Positions 7,353 through 15,151 of a stretch of 38,564 bases of DNA are shown here, in pieces (the first letter of the stretch is position 1; each line of letters opens with the position of its first letter). A program made the translations under genes and the position numbers. The notes beneath the pieces are model-generated. The model saw only the letters and a list, made by a program, of their open reading frames with translations. It searched no databases and was not told the origin of the DNA. The stretch is from an uncultured Caryophanales bacterium. GTDB lineage: Bacteria > Bacillota_I > Bacilli_A > RFN20 > CAG-826. Location of the stretch: contig CAMVBL010000005.1 of assembly GCA_947165725.1 (NCBI GenBank), forward strand, positions 1 through 38,564. Direction: 5' to 3'.

Positions 7353-8771
7353 ATGGAAAAATTTTGGAATACAATTGTAGCGTTTTTCCAACAATCCGGT
7401 ATTGTGGGCTTTTTCCAAGGTTATTGGCTCAATTTAATCATGATTGTCGTGGCGTGTGTGCTCTTGTTCCTCGCCATCAAGAAAGACTTTGAGCCATACC
7501 TCCTCTTACCAATTGCATTCGGTATGTTACTTGTTAACTTACCATATGTTGGTCAAGAAATATTCAACAAGGGCGCAACTGAATATAACTATATTTCGTT
7601 AGCCTCCAAAGTTGGATTATCGATAGATCAAGCCAAATATTTAATATCTGAAATAAGACATGTTCCTGTTTCAGAAATTGTTGATGAAGTCGGAATTGGA
7701 CTAAAAGTTACAACAAAAGAATTACATGATTTAGTGATGAATGAAACATTCTTAGCTAATGCACCTGCTACTTTAGGATTTACTAAAGAGTTAGTTGCTG
7801 ACATTGATCACTTATTCAACTACGACTATAGTGGTATCTTCGGATTCCTCTACTATGGTGTTAAATGGGGTATTTACCCATGCTTAATCTTCTTATGTAT
7901 TGGTGCGACCACAGACTTTGGTCCATTAATCGCTAATAAGAAAACTATGTTATTAGGTGCCGCTGCTCAAATCGGTATCTTCATTACCTTTATCGGTGCG
8001 ATTGCCATCGGTAAAAATGGCTTAGGCTGGACAAACTTTACTGCAAAAGATGCCTCCGCTATCGGTATTATCGGTGGTGCGGATGGCCCAACCGCAATTT
8101 TAGTAACAACAAGATTGGCTCCAGAAAAATTATCTTCTATCGCCATTGTTGCTTATTCATACATGGCTTTAGTGCCAGTTATTCAACCTCCAATCATTAG
8201 ACTCTTAACCACTAAGAAAGAAAGAGCTATCAGAATGGAAACTCCAAGAGAAGTTTCTAAGACTGAAAAGATTCTCTTCCCAATCGTGGTTACTGTTATT
8301 ACATGTTTATTAGTGCCAAGTGCTGCGCCATTAATCGGTTGCTTAATGCTTGGTAACTTAATCAAAGAATCTGGTGTTGTACCAAAAATTAGAGATACAT
8401 TGGCAAATAGCTTGATGTACATTATCACCATCTTATTAGGTGTCTGCGTTGGTATGACTGCTGATGCGGCTACATTCTTAACCTTAGATACAATCCTCAT
8501 CTTCGGCTTAGGTATTATCGCCTTCGCTGTCGCGACTGCGGCTGGTGTCTTAGGTGGTAAGTTAATGTGTGTCTTAACTAGAGGCAAAGTTAATCCAATG
8601 ATTGGTGCTGCTGGTGTCTCTGCTGTTCCTATGGCGGCGCGTGTTGTCCATAAGGAAGGTCTTAGAGAAGATCCAACAAACTTCTTATTAATGCACGCAA
8701 TGGGTCCTAACGTTGCTGGTGTTATCGGCTCCGCTGTTGCAGCAGGTGTCTTACTCCTCTTATTCGCATAA
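7353..8771 (+). CDS. oadB: Na+-pumping decarboxylase beta subunit
   Basis: This 472-residue polytopic membrane protein releases CO2 from carboxybiotin and couples this to Na+ export. Family signatures are clear: CIGATTDFGPL, then IIGGADGPTAI with D244 (the conserved Asp of the Na+ path), AYSYMALVPVIQPP, NPMIGAAGVSAVPMAARV with the conserved Asn and Ser, and LLMHAMGPNVAGVIGSA near the end. A loop of about 95 residues (roughly 65-160) separates helix 2 from the conserved core. Proteobacterial OadB has a comparable insertion, so it is not unique. It closes the operon, and a strong terminator follows. Confidence 0.96.
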   Translation: MEKFWNTIVAFFQQSGIVGFFQGYWLNLIMIVVACVLLFLAIKKDFEPYLLLPIAFGMLLVNLPYVGQEIFNKGATEYNYISLASKVGLSIDQAKYLISEIRHVPVSEIVDEVGIGLKVTTKELHDLVMNETFLANAPATLGFTKELVADIDHLFNYDYSGIFGFLYYGVKWGIYPCLIFLCIGATTDFGPLIANKKTMLLGAAAQIGIFITFIGAIAIGKNGLGWTNFTAKDASAIGIIGGADGPTAILVTTRLAPEKLSSIAIVAYSYMALVPVIQPPIIRLLTTKKERAIRMETPREVSKTEKILFPIVVTVITCLLVPSAAPLIGCLMLGNLIKESGVVPKIRDTLANSLMYIITILLGVCVGMTADAATFLTLDTILIFGLGIIAFAVATAAGVLGGKLMCVLTRGKVNPMIGAAGVSAVPMAARVVHKEGLREDPTNFLLMHAMGPNVAGVIGSAVAAGVLLLLFA

Positions 8772-8793
8772 TAAGAAAAATCCAAAAAGCAAA

Positions 8794-8826
8794 AGTCTTC
8801 GCTTAAAGCGGAGGCTTTTTTGTTTT
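8794..8826 (+). terminator. Terminator of the pckA-oad operon
   Basis: A 10-bp stem (AGTCTTCGCT with AGCGGAGGCT, two wobbles) on a 3-nt loop is followed by TTTTTTGTTTT. It starts about 23 nt after the oadB stop. Its T-tract runs directly into the TACAAT that precedes the biotin ligase gene. Confidence 0.92.
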
Positions 8827-8831
8827 ACAAT
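8826..8831 (+). promoter_or_regulatory. Candidate -10 box for biotin ligase
   Basis: TACAAT begins inside the T-tract of the preceding terminator and ends 6 nt before the ATG of the biotin ligase gene. The -35 region would lie in the terminator stem (TTAAAG at 8803-8808, 17 bp spacing), which is weak. There is no Shine-Dalgarno sequence, so a leaderless transcript is possible; read-through from oadB is the alternative. Confidence 0.4.
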
Positions 8832-8837
8832 ATCCCT

Positions 8838-9542
8838 ATGCAATATCATCAAATTCACTTTCAAGAGATAGATTCCACAAATACATATCTAAAGAATACT
8901 TATAAGTTATTAAGTAACTTTACTTTTGTGTCCACTGATTATCAAAGCCATGGTAAAGGTAGAAACGATAGAACTTGGAGTAGTGAGCCTGGTGAAAACT
9001 TGATGTTCTCATTTTTGATTAAAGACGAGAACTTATTAAAACAATCACCAATTATCTCGCTTTTAAGCGCAGTAGAGGTCGCGAAAGTATTAGAAACATA
9101 TAAAATCAAGCACGTGAGCATAAAATGGCCTAATGACGTCTTAATTAACGATAAGAAGGTATGTGGCATTCTCGCGGAAGGTCAGCTACCTGATTACATG
9201 GTTGTGGGTATTGGTCTTAATGTTAATCAAAAGAAGTTCCCAGAAGGATTAAGAAGACCAGCGACATCATTATGCTTAGAACATAAGAAAGATATTAATA
9301 TCGAAGAACTTAAAGAGAAGCTATTCCCACAGTTAGTGGATACCCTAACTAATTTAGATTTAGATAAATCACTAGAATATTTTAGAAAACATAACTATTT
9401 ATTGAATAAAAGAGTCAAAGCTATTGTTAATAATCAAACATTTATTGGTGAAGTAGTGGGAATTGATGATTCTTTCTGTCTTCAGGTTGTAACTCATGGT
9501 ATGCTTTTGCACATTGATAGTGGGGAAATTGAAATCTTATGA
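8838..9542 (+). CDS. birA: Biotin-[acetyl-CoA-carboxylase] ligase, without DNA-binding domain
   Basis: This 234-residue protein ligates biotin, via biotinyl-AMP, to the lysine of carrier proteins. EIDSTNTYLKN starts the catalytic domain. GKGRNDRTWSSEPGENL is the nucleotide and biotin loop. KWPNDVLINDKKVCGILAE is the conserved core, and a small C-terminal domain follows from about residue 185. The helix-turn-helix of repressor-type BirA is absent, so it is probably enzyme only. Its position next to the biotin-dependent decarboxylase suggests it loads the carrier at K80. The start is ATG 8838; a TTG at 8820 lies inside the terminator T-tract. Its TGA stop overlaps the next start (ATGA). Confidence 0.93.
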   Translation: MQYHQIHFQEIDSTNTYLKNTYKLLSNFTFVSTDYQSHGKGRNDRTWSSEPGENLMFSFLIKDENLLKQSPIISLLSAVEVAKVLETYKIKHVSIKWPNDVLINDKKVCGILAEGQLPDYMVVGIGLNVNQKKFPEGLRRPATSLCLEHKKDINIEELKEKLFPQLVDTLTNLDLDKSLEYFRKHNYLLNKRVKAIVNNQTFIGEVVGIDDSFCLQVVTHGMLLHIDSGEIEIL

Positions 9543-10204
9543 AATTCCTAGGTAAAAACATCAAAGCGGTCATCTTCGATATGGATGGAACAATGATTAA
9601 TTCCACTGGTCTTTGGCATGAAATTGATAAGAAATTCTTCGCTAAAAGAGGTATGGAACTTCCTAAAGATTACGCGCAAAATATCGTTCATCTTGGTTTA
9701 AAAGAAGCCGCGAGATTCACTAAGAGAACTTATGGCATTAAAGAAAGCGAACAAGAAATCATGGATGAATGGCATCAGATGTCCATTGATATGTATCAAT
9801 ATGATGTGGAATTAAAGCCAGGAGTAAAAGAAGTATTAGATTTAATTAAATCAAAAGGTGTGATTATGTCCATTGCTACAGCGAATGATGATTCTTTATA
9901 TATGCCATGTATCAATAGACTTGGCTTAGGCAAGTATTTTGACTTTATCGCTGATGTTAACAACGTTAAAGAAGGCAAACACAGTGTTCGTATCTATTCA
10001 TATCTATGTGAAAAGATGGGCTCAAAGCCAGAAAACACTTTAGTGTTAGAAGATATGCCAACGTGCATTAAGACTTGCCACGATAATGGTTTTGTGACAG
10101 TTGCTGTCTATGATGATGCCTCTAAGGATTTTGATAATCAAAAAAGGTCTAATTCAGACCTCTTTATCAATGATATGAATGAATTACTTCCTTTGTTAAA
10201 GTAA
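9539..10204 (+). CDS. HAD-superfamily phosphatase (beta-phosphoglucomutase/phosphatase-like)
   Basis: This 221-residue HAD hydrolase has motif I IFDMDGTMIN with the nucleophile and acid aspartates, a helical cap of subclass IA type after it, motif II around SIATAND, and LEDMPTCIKTCHDNGF as motif IV with its acidic pair. Such enzymes dephosphorylate sugar phosphates and nucleotides; the substrate cannot be read from the sequence. It is translationally coupled to birA by a 4-base overlap. Its last 9 bases overlap the end of the convergent asnA gene, and the asnA-side terminator lies within its coding sequence. Confidence 0.88.
   Translation: MKFLGKNIKAVIFDMDGTMINSTGLWHEIDKKFFAKRGMELPKDYAQNIVHLGLKEAARFTKRTYGIKESEQEIMDEWHQMSIDMYQYDVELKPGVKEVLDLIKSKGVIMSIATANDDSLYMPCINRLGLGKYFDFIADVNNVKEGKHSVRIYSYLCEKMGSKPENTLVLEDMPTCIKTCHDNGFVTVAVYDDASKDFDNQKRSNSDLFINDMNELLPLLK
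10140..10161 (-). terminator. Terminator of the thyA-folA-asnA operon, inside the HAD gene
   Basis: On the minus strand AGGTCT pairs with AGACCT across a 5-nt loop and is followed by six T (plus-strand A at 10140-10145). It lies 35 nt past the asnA stop, within the coding sequence of the opposing HAD gene, where it encodes the QKRSNSD region. Confidence 0.75.
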
Positions 10205-11194
10205 ATCAACATTATATTTCTTAAATTGTTTAATATCATCTTCAGGCCAATAAGAGGATTGCACTTCTCCGATATGGACCTTTTTTAATAAATACATACA
10301 TAAACGAGATTGACCAATACCACCGCCTATTGAAAGTGGTAGTTGTTCATTAATAACCATTTGATGGTACGCTAAAGTGAACTTACCCATCTCACCTTTT
10401 GCTTTAAGCTGTTTTACTAATGAATCTTTATTAACTCTGATACCCATACTGCTTAATTCAAAAGCAATTTGAAGTGGTTCATACCAAAGCAAGATATCGC
10501 CATTAAGTTTCCAATCATCATAGTCCGCGGCACGGCTATCGTGTGGCTTACCATCTTTTAAGTTAGCACCAATTTGCATTAAGAAGACCGCACCATATTG
10601 TTTACAGATAGCGTTTTCTCTTTCTTTTCTACTAAGGTTTGGATATCTAGCTTCTAAATCTTTAGTGGTGATAAATGTAACATCTTTTGGCAAATCGTTA
10701 GCGAGTTCTGGATATTGTTTTGTTAAAACTTTATATGTCTTATTAAAGGCTTTATAGATTTTCTTTACTGTTCTTTTTAAAGTGGAAACATTTCTTTCTT
10801 TTGGATCAAGTCTTCTTTCCCAGTCCCATTGGTCAACATATAAAGAATGGAGATTATCTAAATCTTCAAATCTTCTAATAGCGTTCATATCGGTATATAA
10901 ACCATCAATGTTATATTTCTTTAAAGCATATCTTTTCCATTTCGCTAATGATTGAACGATTTCAAGTTCATGGTTATTTTCATTTACTTCAAAAGAGACA
11001 GGCTTTTCATAACCATTTAAGTTATCGTTTAAGCCTGTACCTGGTTCCACGAATAGTGGAGCGCTGACTCTCATTAAATCAAGCTCTTTAGCGAGCTCTT
11101 TTTCAAATGTATCTTTAATTAATTTAATGGCCCTTTGTGTATCGACCAAATTTAAAACGCTTTGATAGTTTTTGGGATAGATGTTGTTTTTCAT
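10196..11194 (-). CDS. asnA: Aspartate-ammonia ligase (asparagine synthetase A)
   Basis: This 332-residue enzyme makes asparagine from aspartate, ammonia and ATP in the cytoplasm, and has the normal AsnA length. Typical motifs are DLMRVSAPLFVEPGTGLND near the N-terminus, SLYVDQWDWE, and the C-terminal class-II synthetase-like segment IGGGIGQSRLCMYLL. It is the last gene of a three-gene operon with folA (1-nt gap) and thyA. The ribosome site is weak (AAGAAAG-like, inside folA). It is convergent with, and overlaps by 9 bases, the HAD phosphatase gene. Confidence 0.96.
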   Translation of the reverse strand: MKNNIYPKNYQSVLNLVDTQRAIKLIKDTFEKELAKELDLMRVSAPLFVEPGTGLNDNLNGYEKPVSFEVNENNHELEIVQSLAKWKRYALKKYNIDGLYTDMNAIRRFEDLDNLHSLYVDQWDWERRLDPKERNVSTLKRTVKKIYKAFNKTYKVLTKQYPELANDLPKDVTFITTKDLEARYPNLSRKERENAICKQYGAVFLMQIGANLKDGKPHDSRAADYDDWKLNGDILLWYEPLQIAFELSSMGIRVNKDSLVKQLKAKGEMGKFTLAYHQMVINEQLPLSIGGGIGQSRLCMYLLKKVHIGEVQSSYWPEDDIKQFKKYNVDLL

Positions 11195-11195
11195 G

Positions 11196-11708
11196 CTAGA
11201 TAATTTCTTTCTTGTTCTTATTCTTGTAGGTGGTGAATCTAATTTCTAAATCCCCATCCATCACTGGTATACCTTCATCAACACATTCAAAGTCTGGGTT
11301 TTCATCTAAATTGACGAAGAATACTTCCGCACCTCCATCAGCGTTGACTTTGGTTAAAAGAACTTGGTCAACATATGGAAGAGTTTGTCTATATATAGAA
11401 GCACCACCGATAACGAATACCGTGTCGCTTGTTTCTCTTTCTTTCATCGCTCTTAAGAAGTCTTCAAAACTATGAACATTAATAACGCCTTCATAGTTAT
11501 GTGTTGGATCTTGAGATAAGACGATATTTGTTCTGTTCTTTAATGGTTTACTACCTGGGAAAGATAATAAAGTGTTCTCACCCATACAAACAGTATGACC
11601 TTGAGTGGTTTCTCTAAAGAACTTCATATCTAAAGGAAGAGAGAATAGTAATCCATTTCTCTTACCAATACCGTATTTTTTATCGCAGTTAAGAATAGAA
11701 ATAATCAT
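11196..11708 (-). CDS. folA: Dihydrofolate reductase
   Basis: This 170-residue enzyme reduces dihydrofolate with NADPH. It regenerates the cofactor that the adjacent thymidylate synthase oxidises. The N-terminal strand and active-site loop (YGIGKRNGLLFSLPLDMKFF) hold the conserved Asp of the substrate site; the usual Trp-Pro is replaced by LFSLP. VFVIGGASIYRQTLPYVDQ is the NADPH-binding GGxxIY motif. It starts 1 nt after the thyA stop, with GGTGG upstream inside thyA, indicating coupled translation. Confidence 0.93.
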   Translation of the reverse strand: MIISILNCDKKYGIGKRNGLLFSLPLDMKFFRETTQGHTVCMGENTLLSFPGSKPLKNRTNIVLSQDPTHNYEGVINVHSFEDFLRAMKERETSDTVFVIGGASIYRQTLPYVDQVLLTKVNADGGAEVFFVNLDENPDFECVDEGIPVMDGDLEIRFTTYKNKNKKEII

Positions 11709-11709
11709 A

Positions 11710-12540
11710 TTAGATAGCCACCGGAATCTTCTTATCTAAAGGTTCATATTCGTAATCTTCTAATTCAAAGTCTTCGAGTTTGAAATCATAGAAGTTTTTA
11801 ACATTTGGATTAATTTTTAATTTAGGAGCCTTGTGTTGTGGTTTAGCGATCACTTCTTTAACGATATCAATGTGTCTATCGTAGATATGCGCGTCAGCAA
11901 TAACGTGAACAAGTTCACCCGCTTTTAAGCCAGAGACTTGGGCAAACATCATTAATAAGATTGCGTATTGTAAAACGTTCCAGTTATTCGCGGTTAACAT
12001 ATCGTTACTTCTTTGATTTAAAATGCCGTTTAATGTATCGCCACTGACATTGAATGTCATGGAATAAGCACATGGATATAAACCCATTTCATGTAAATCT
12101 TCAAAGTTATAGATATTGGTCATAATTCTTCTAGATTGAGGATTATGTTTTAAATCAAATAAAACTCTATCGACTTGGTCGAATTCACCTTCTGGATAAA
12201 TAGACTTTTTCGCGAGTTGATAGCCATAGGCTTTACCGATAGAACCATTTTCATCGGCCCAAGAGTCCCAAATATGGGAGTGTAAGTCATGAATGTTATT
12301 GGATTTCTTTTGCCAAATCCAAAGGAGTTCATCTAAACAGCTCTTAAAAGCAGTTCTTCTAATAGTTAAGATTGGTAATTCTTCTTGGAGATTATAACGG
12401 TTCACAATACAGAACTTTTTAACTGTATGAGCGGGAGTGCCATCTTCCCAGTGTGGTCTGACTTTTAAATCGGTGTCCCAGAAACCGTTTTCCATGATGT
12501 CTTTCATGTTGTTAATAAAAATTTGGTCAGCTTTTGACAT
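11710..12540 (-). CDS. thyA: Thymidylate synthase
   Basis: This 276-residue enzyme methylates dUMP to dTMP using methylene-tetrahydrofolate. C157 in LYPCAYSM is the catalytic cysteine, and RR at 137-138 and the QRSND segment bind dUMP phosphate. Two regions differ from the E. coli-type consensus: the N-terminal DRTGTGT loop is replaced by HWEDGTPAHT, and the DxxLGxPFN segment reads DMLTANNWN. I believe similar variants occur in Clostridia, so this looks like a subtype, not decay. It is the first gene of thyA-folA-asnA. GAGGT lies about 8 nt before the ATG. Confidence 0.95.
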   Translation of the reverse strand: MSKADQIFINNMKDIMENGFWDTDLKVRPHWEDGTPAHTVKKFCIVNRYNLQEELPILTIRRTAFKSCLDELLWIWQKKSNNIHDLHSHIWDSWADENGSIGKAYGYQLAKKSIYPEGEFDQVDRVLFDLKHNPQSRRIMTNIYNFEDLHEMGLYPCAYSMTFNVSGDTLNGILNQRSNDMLTANNWNVLQYAILLMMFAQVSGLKAGELVHVIADAHIYDRHIDIVKEVIAKPQHKAPKLKINPNVKNFYDFKLEDFELEDYEYEPLDKKIPVAI

Positions 12541-12563
12541 ATGAATTACCTCACAATGTAAAC

Positions 12564-12607
12564 ATTATAAGAGATAATCTCTTATTCTTAAAGATTAAAA
12601 GAATAAG
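12564..12607 (-). promoter_or_regulatory. thyA promoter with two nested inverted repeats
   Basis: On the minus strand TATAAT (12569-12564) lies 17 bp below TTTAAG (12592-12587). ATAAGAGA and TCTCTTAT (12567-12574 and 12578-12585) form an 8-bp inverted repeat over the spacer and -10. CTTATTCTT and AAGAATAAG (12581-12589 and 12599-12607) form a 9-bp inverted repeat over the -35. The two share 12581-12585. Both lie upstream of the predicted transcript start, so they are more likely DNA operators than RNA structures. Confidence 0.6.
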
Positions 12608-12699
12608 AAAATCTAAACCATGTCAAAAAAGAGTGATACTACCTAGTTTTTGATGAAGTAAACACTTTTAATATTTTTTAAAAAAATAGAAAAAGAGTT

Positions 12700-12705
12700 T
12701 ATAAT
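12700..12705 (+). promoter_or_regulatory. -10 box of addB-addA
   Basis: TATAAT ends 8 nt before the ATG of addB. No Shine-Dalgarno sequence is visible between them. The region above it (12608-12699) is A/T-rich with no clear -35. The predicted transcript start falls at or next to the start codon. Confidence 0.5.
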
Positions 12706-12713
12706 ATACGTGT

Positions 12714-15149
12714 ATGCACGAACCATTTTATGAAAATAAGAATATCGTTGTTGCGGATTTTGATTATCAAGCAGCGCTTTTCTTATTTAAAAACAAACAC
12801 CCTGATTTAGATATTAAAATCATTTCTCGTCATGAACTGATTAATAAGGTTTCATATTCGTTTTCTAAAGATCCAATTCCTTTCCTTATTAAAGAAGGTA
12901 TTGGTTATAAAAAGGCGAAGAAATATTTAGATATTATTTTGACCGCGGATGTTAGTAAGAATAAAGAACTTACTGATTTGTTTAATAAATTAAATGATAA
13001 TGGCTATCTAGTTAAAGATGAATATGGCCTATATGAATTAAAGGGCAGTCATATCTTCTTATTTGAAATGGAACAAGATATCGCTATTCAAGAATTCTTA
13101 AAAAGAAACGCGCTTGCGTATAGTTTTCTTAGATTAGAAGGCTTAGATCTTTATAAGAATAATGCTTATATCAGCCCTAATATCATCTACTTTGAAAATA
13201 AGATGACACAGTTCTTCTATATTTTCTCTTGGGTGAGAGATAAGGCTCGTGATAATCCAAACCAAAAACAAAGAATTATCATCAATGGTGATGAAGACAT
13301 CTTCTATGTCAAAATCATGTCTGAATTATTCCATATTCCTGTTTGTTATGTAGAAGAAAGACCTTTAATTTCTATTAAAAGTGTTAGAGCTAAAATAAAT
13401 AAAATCTATAACAGTAAGGCATTTGAATTTACTGATGAAGAATTAGAAGACCAAGACATTAAAGCCTTAAAAGAGTTAATTGAATATTATGGTTTAAATA
13501 AGAGTGATGATTTCTTATTTAGCTACGCTAATTTGCTAGAAATAGTGGCCTCTAAGAACACACGTATCCCAGTAGGAGATGGTGGTGTGGTTATCTCTAA
13601 TAAGTTTGTCTTTGATCCATCATTCTTTACTTATGTCACTAATTTCAATTCTGATGCCTTTTATAGAATATACGCGGACGATAATGTCTTATCAGACGCT
13701 GAATTAAAAGAAGTGGGCTACAACACTTCCTATACTAAGACAGCGATTGAAAGAAGAAATAAAATCAACTTCTTAAGACATAATAATGTCGCGGTTATTT
13801 CGCGTGTGGAAAGACATCTTGGTGATAAAATCTTTGATTCTCCATTATTAAATGAAATATGGAAAGGCAAAAAGATTAAATATGAAGATGATTTAGAGAT
13901 GCCAACCTTTACCACTCAAGCGGCATTCCTATATAGTTCCACAATATTAAATAAATCAGGAATTAAATTTGATTCTAATGTTTTCAATGCTTATGACCCA
14001 TCATTTAAAGGTCTCCATAGTGGTGAAGACTTTAGAAGATCAACCTGGTCAGTCACAGGACTTGAAAGTTTTATTAACTGTCCATTTAAATATTACTTAA
14101 CCAAACTCATTCCTTTAGATAAAAATGATTATTCAAAAAGATTCATCGGCACTGCGGTTCATAAGGTATTTGAGAAATTTAATCACATTGATTATGTTTT
14201 TGAAGATGCCTTAAAAGAAGGTGAAGAAGCCTACTATAAAGAATTTGAAAAAGTGGGTATCACTCCAACACCTAGAGATAAAGCCTTATTAGAAATCTCA
14301 CAAACATGGCTAAGAAGATTTATGAAGACATATCAAAAGGTGCAAGGTGTGACTAACTTTGCTAAACCAGTTGAAGATGACTATGAAAAATCTATCCAGT
14401 TCTACTTAGAAGATGAAAATAACCAAACTTATAACTTCTATGGCAAGATTGATAAGATTGTCATCTCTGAAAGTAATGGCCATAAATACTACTCCATCAT
14501 CGATTATAAAACCGGTATGGAAGACTTTAATCCTTTAGAAGTATTCTTAGGCAAATCTATTCAACTACCTCTTTATTACTACGCGATTGAAAATAACATC
14601 CAACCAAGTCAATACACCCAAGATGGTGAATTTGGTGGTTTCTATATTCAACATGTCTTCTTTAGCACAATCAAAAGCGCACTTAAGGATGTTAACAAAC
14701 CAACCTTATCCGAAAAAAGACTAGCCCAACAATCACGCTTAGCGGGTATTAACAAGGATTCCGTTTCTTATATCGCTTCTATTGATAGAAGTGCTTTTAA
14801 AGATGATGGTTCTCTTAAGAGCAATGGTGGTGACTTATTACAACTTAAACACCAATTTAAAGAAAATGACACTGATGAAATCATCATCAAAGATGGTGGT
14901 ATTGGTTTACCTAGATATAACTTAGATGATTTAGTGGATGATGCGAAGAAAGCAGCAATAAACGCAATCCATAGAATATGTGAAGCGGATTTCATCATCC
15001 AACCAACTTCATATTCATTATTAGAATTCGATGCTACTAAGACAGTATGTAATAACTGTCCATATCGCCGTGTCTGCTATCGCAGTAAATTAGATGTTAA
15101 AGATTATAAAAAAGATGTGCTTAAACATTTTAAGAAAGGAGCTAAATAA
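12714..15149 (+). CDS. addB: AddB-like nuclease subunit (short form)
   Basis: This 811-residue protein is the probable AddB partner of AddA in double-strand-break end processing. The C-terminal third carries a PD-(D/E)XK nuclease (IGTAVHKVFEKF, IIDYKTG, QLPLYYYAI). Four cysteines (C456 in FINCPFKYY, then C779, C782, C788 in CNNCPYRRVC) match the spacing of the AddB iron-sulfur staple. The N-terminal half is helicase-like in position, but I see no Walker A loop, and the protein is much shorter than Bacillus AddB (about 1160 residues). It is followed by addA after 2 nt, with AAGGAG inside its own end. The start has no ribosome site. Confidence 0.88.
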   Translation: MHEPFYENKNIVVADFDYQAALFLFKNKHPDLDIKIISRHELINKVSYSFSKDPIPFLIKEGIGYKKAKKYLDIILTADVSKNKELTDLFNKLNDNGYLVKDEYGLYELKGSHIFLFEMEQDIAIQEFLKRNALAYSFLRLEGLDLYKNNAYISPNIIYFENKMTQFFYIFSWVRDKARDNPNQKQRIIINGDEDIFYVKIMSELFHIPVCYVEERPLISIKSVRAKINKIYNSKAFEFTDEELEDQDIKALKELIEYYGLNKSDDFLFSYANLLEIVASKNTRIPVGDGGVVISNKFVFDPSFFTYVTNFNSDAFYRIYADDNVLSDAELKEVGYNTSYTKTAIERRNKINFLRHNNVAVISRVERHLGDKIFDSPLLNEIWKGKKIKYEDDLEMPTFTTQAAFLYSSTILNKSGIKFDSNVFNAYDPSFKGLHSGEDFRRSTWSVTGLESFINCPFKYYLTKLIPLDKNDYSKRFIGTAVHKVFEKFNHIDYVFEDALKEGEEAYYKEFEKVGITPTPRDKALLEISQTWLRRFMKTYQKVQGVTNFAKPVEDDYEKSIQFYLEDENNQTYNFYGKIDKIVISESNGHKYYSIIDYKTGMEDFNPLEVFLGKSIQLPLYYYAIENNIQPSQYTQDGEFGGFYIQHVFFSTIKSALKDVNKPTLSEKRLAQQSRLAGINKDSVSYIASIDRSAFKDDGSLKSNGGDLLQLKHQFKENDTDEIIIKDGGIGLPRYNLDDLVDDAKKAAINAIHRICEADFIIQPTSYSLLEFDATKTVCNNCPYRRVCYRSKLDVKDYKKDVLKHFKKGAK

Positions 15150-15151
15150 TT

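Noticed and set aside
7545..7835. Loop of about 95 residues in OadB as a novel insertion
   Set aside because: As I recall, proteobacterial OadB has a comparable stretch between helix 2 and the conserved core, so it is normal variation.
8183..8785. 200-codon open frame antisense to oadB
   Set aside because: It lies fully inside a well-conserved gene, has no ribosome site, and its composition is that expected from the reverse of a hydrophobic protein gene.
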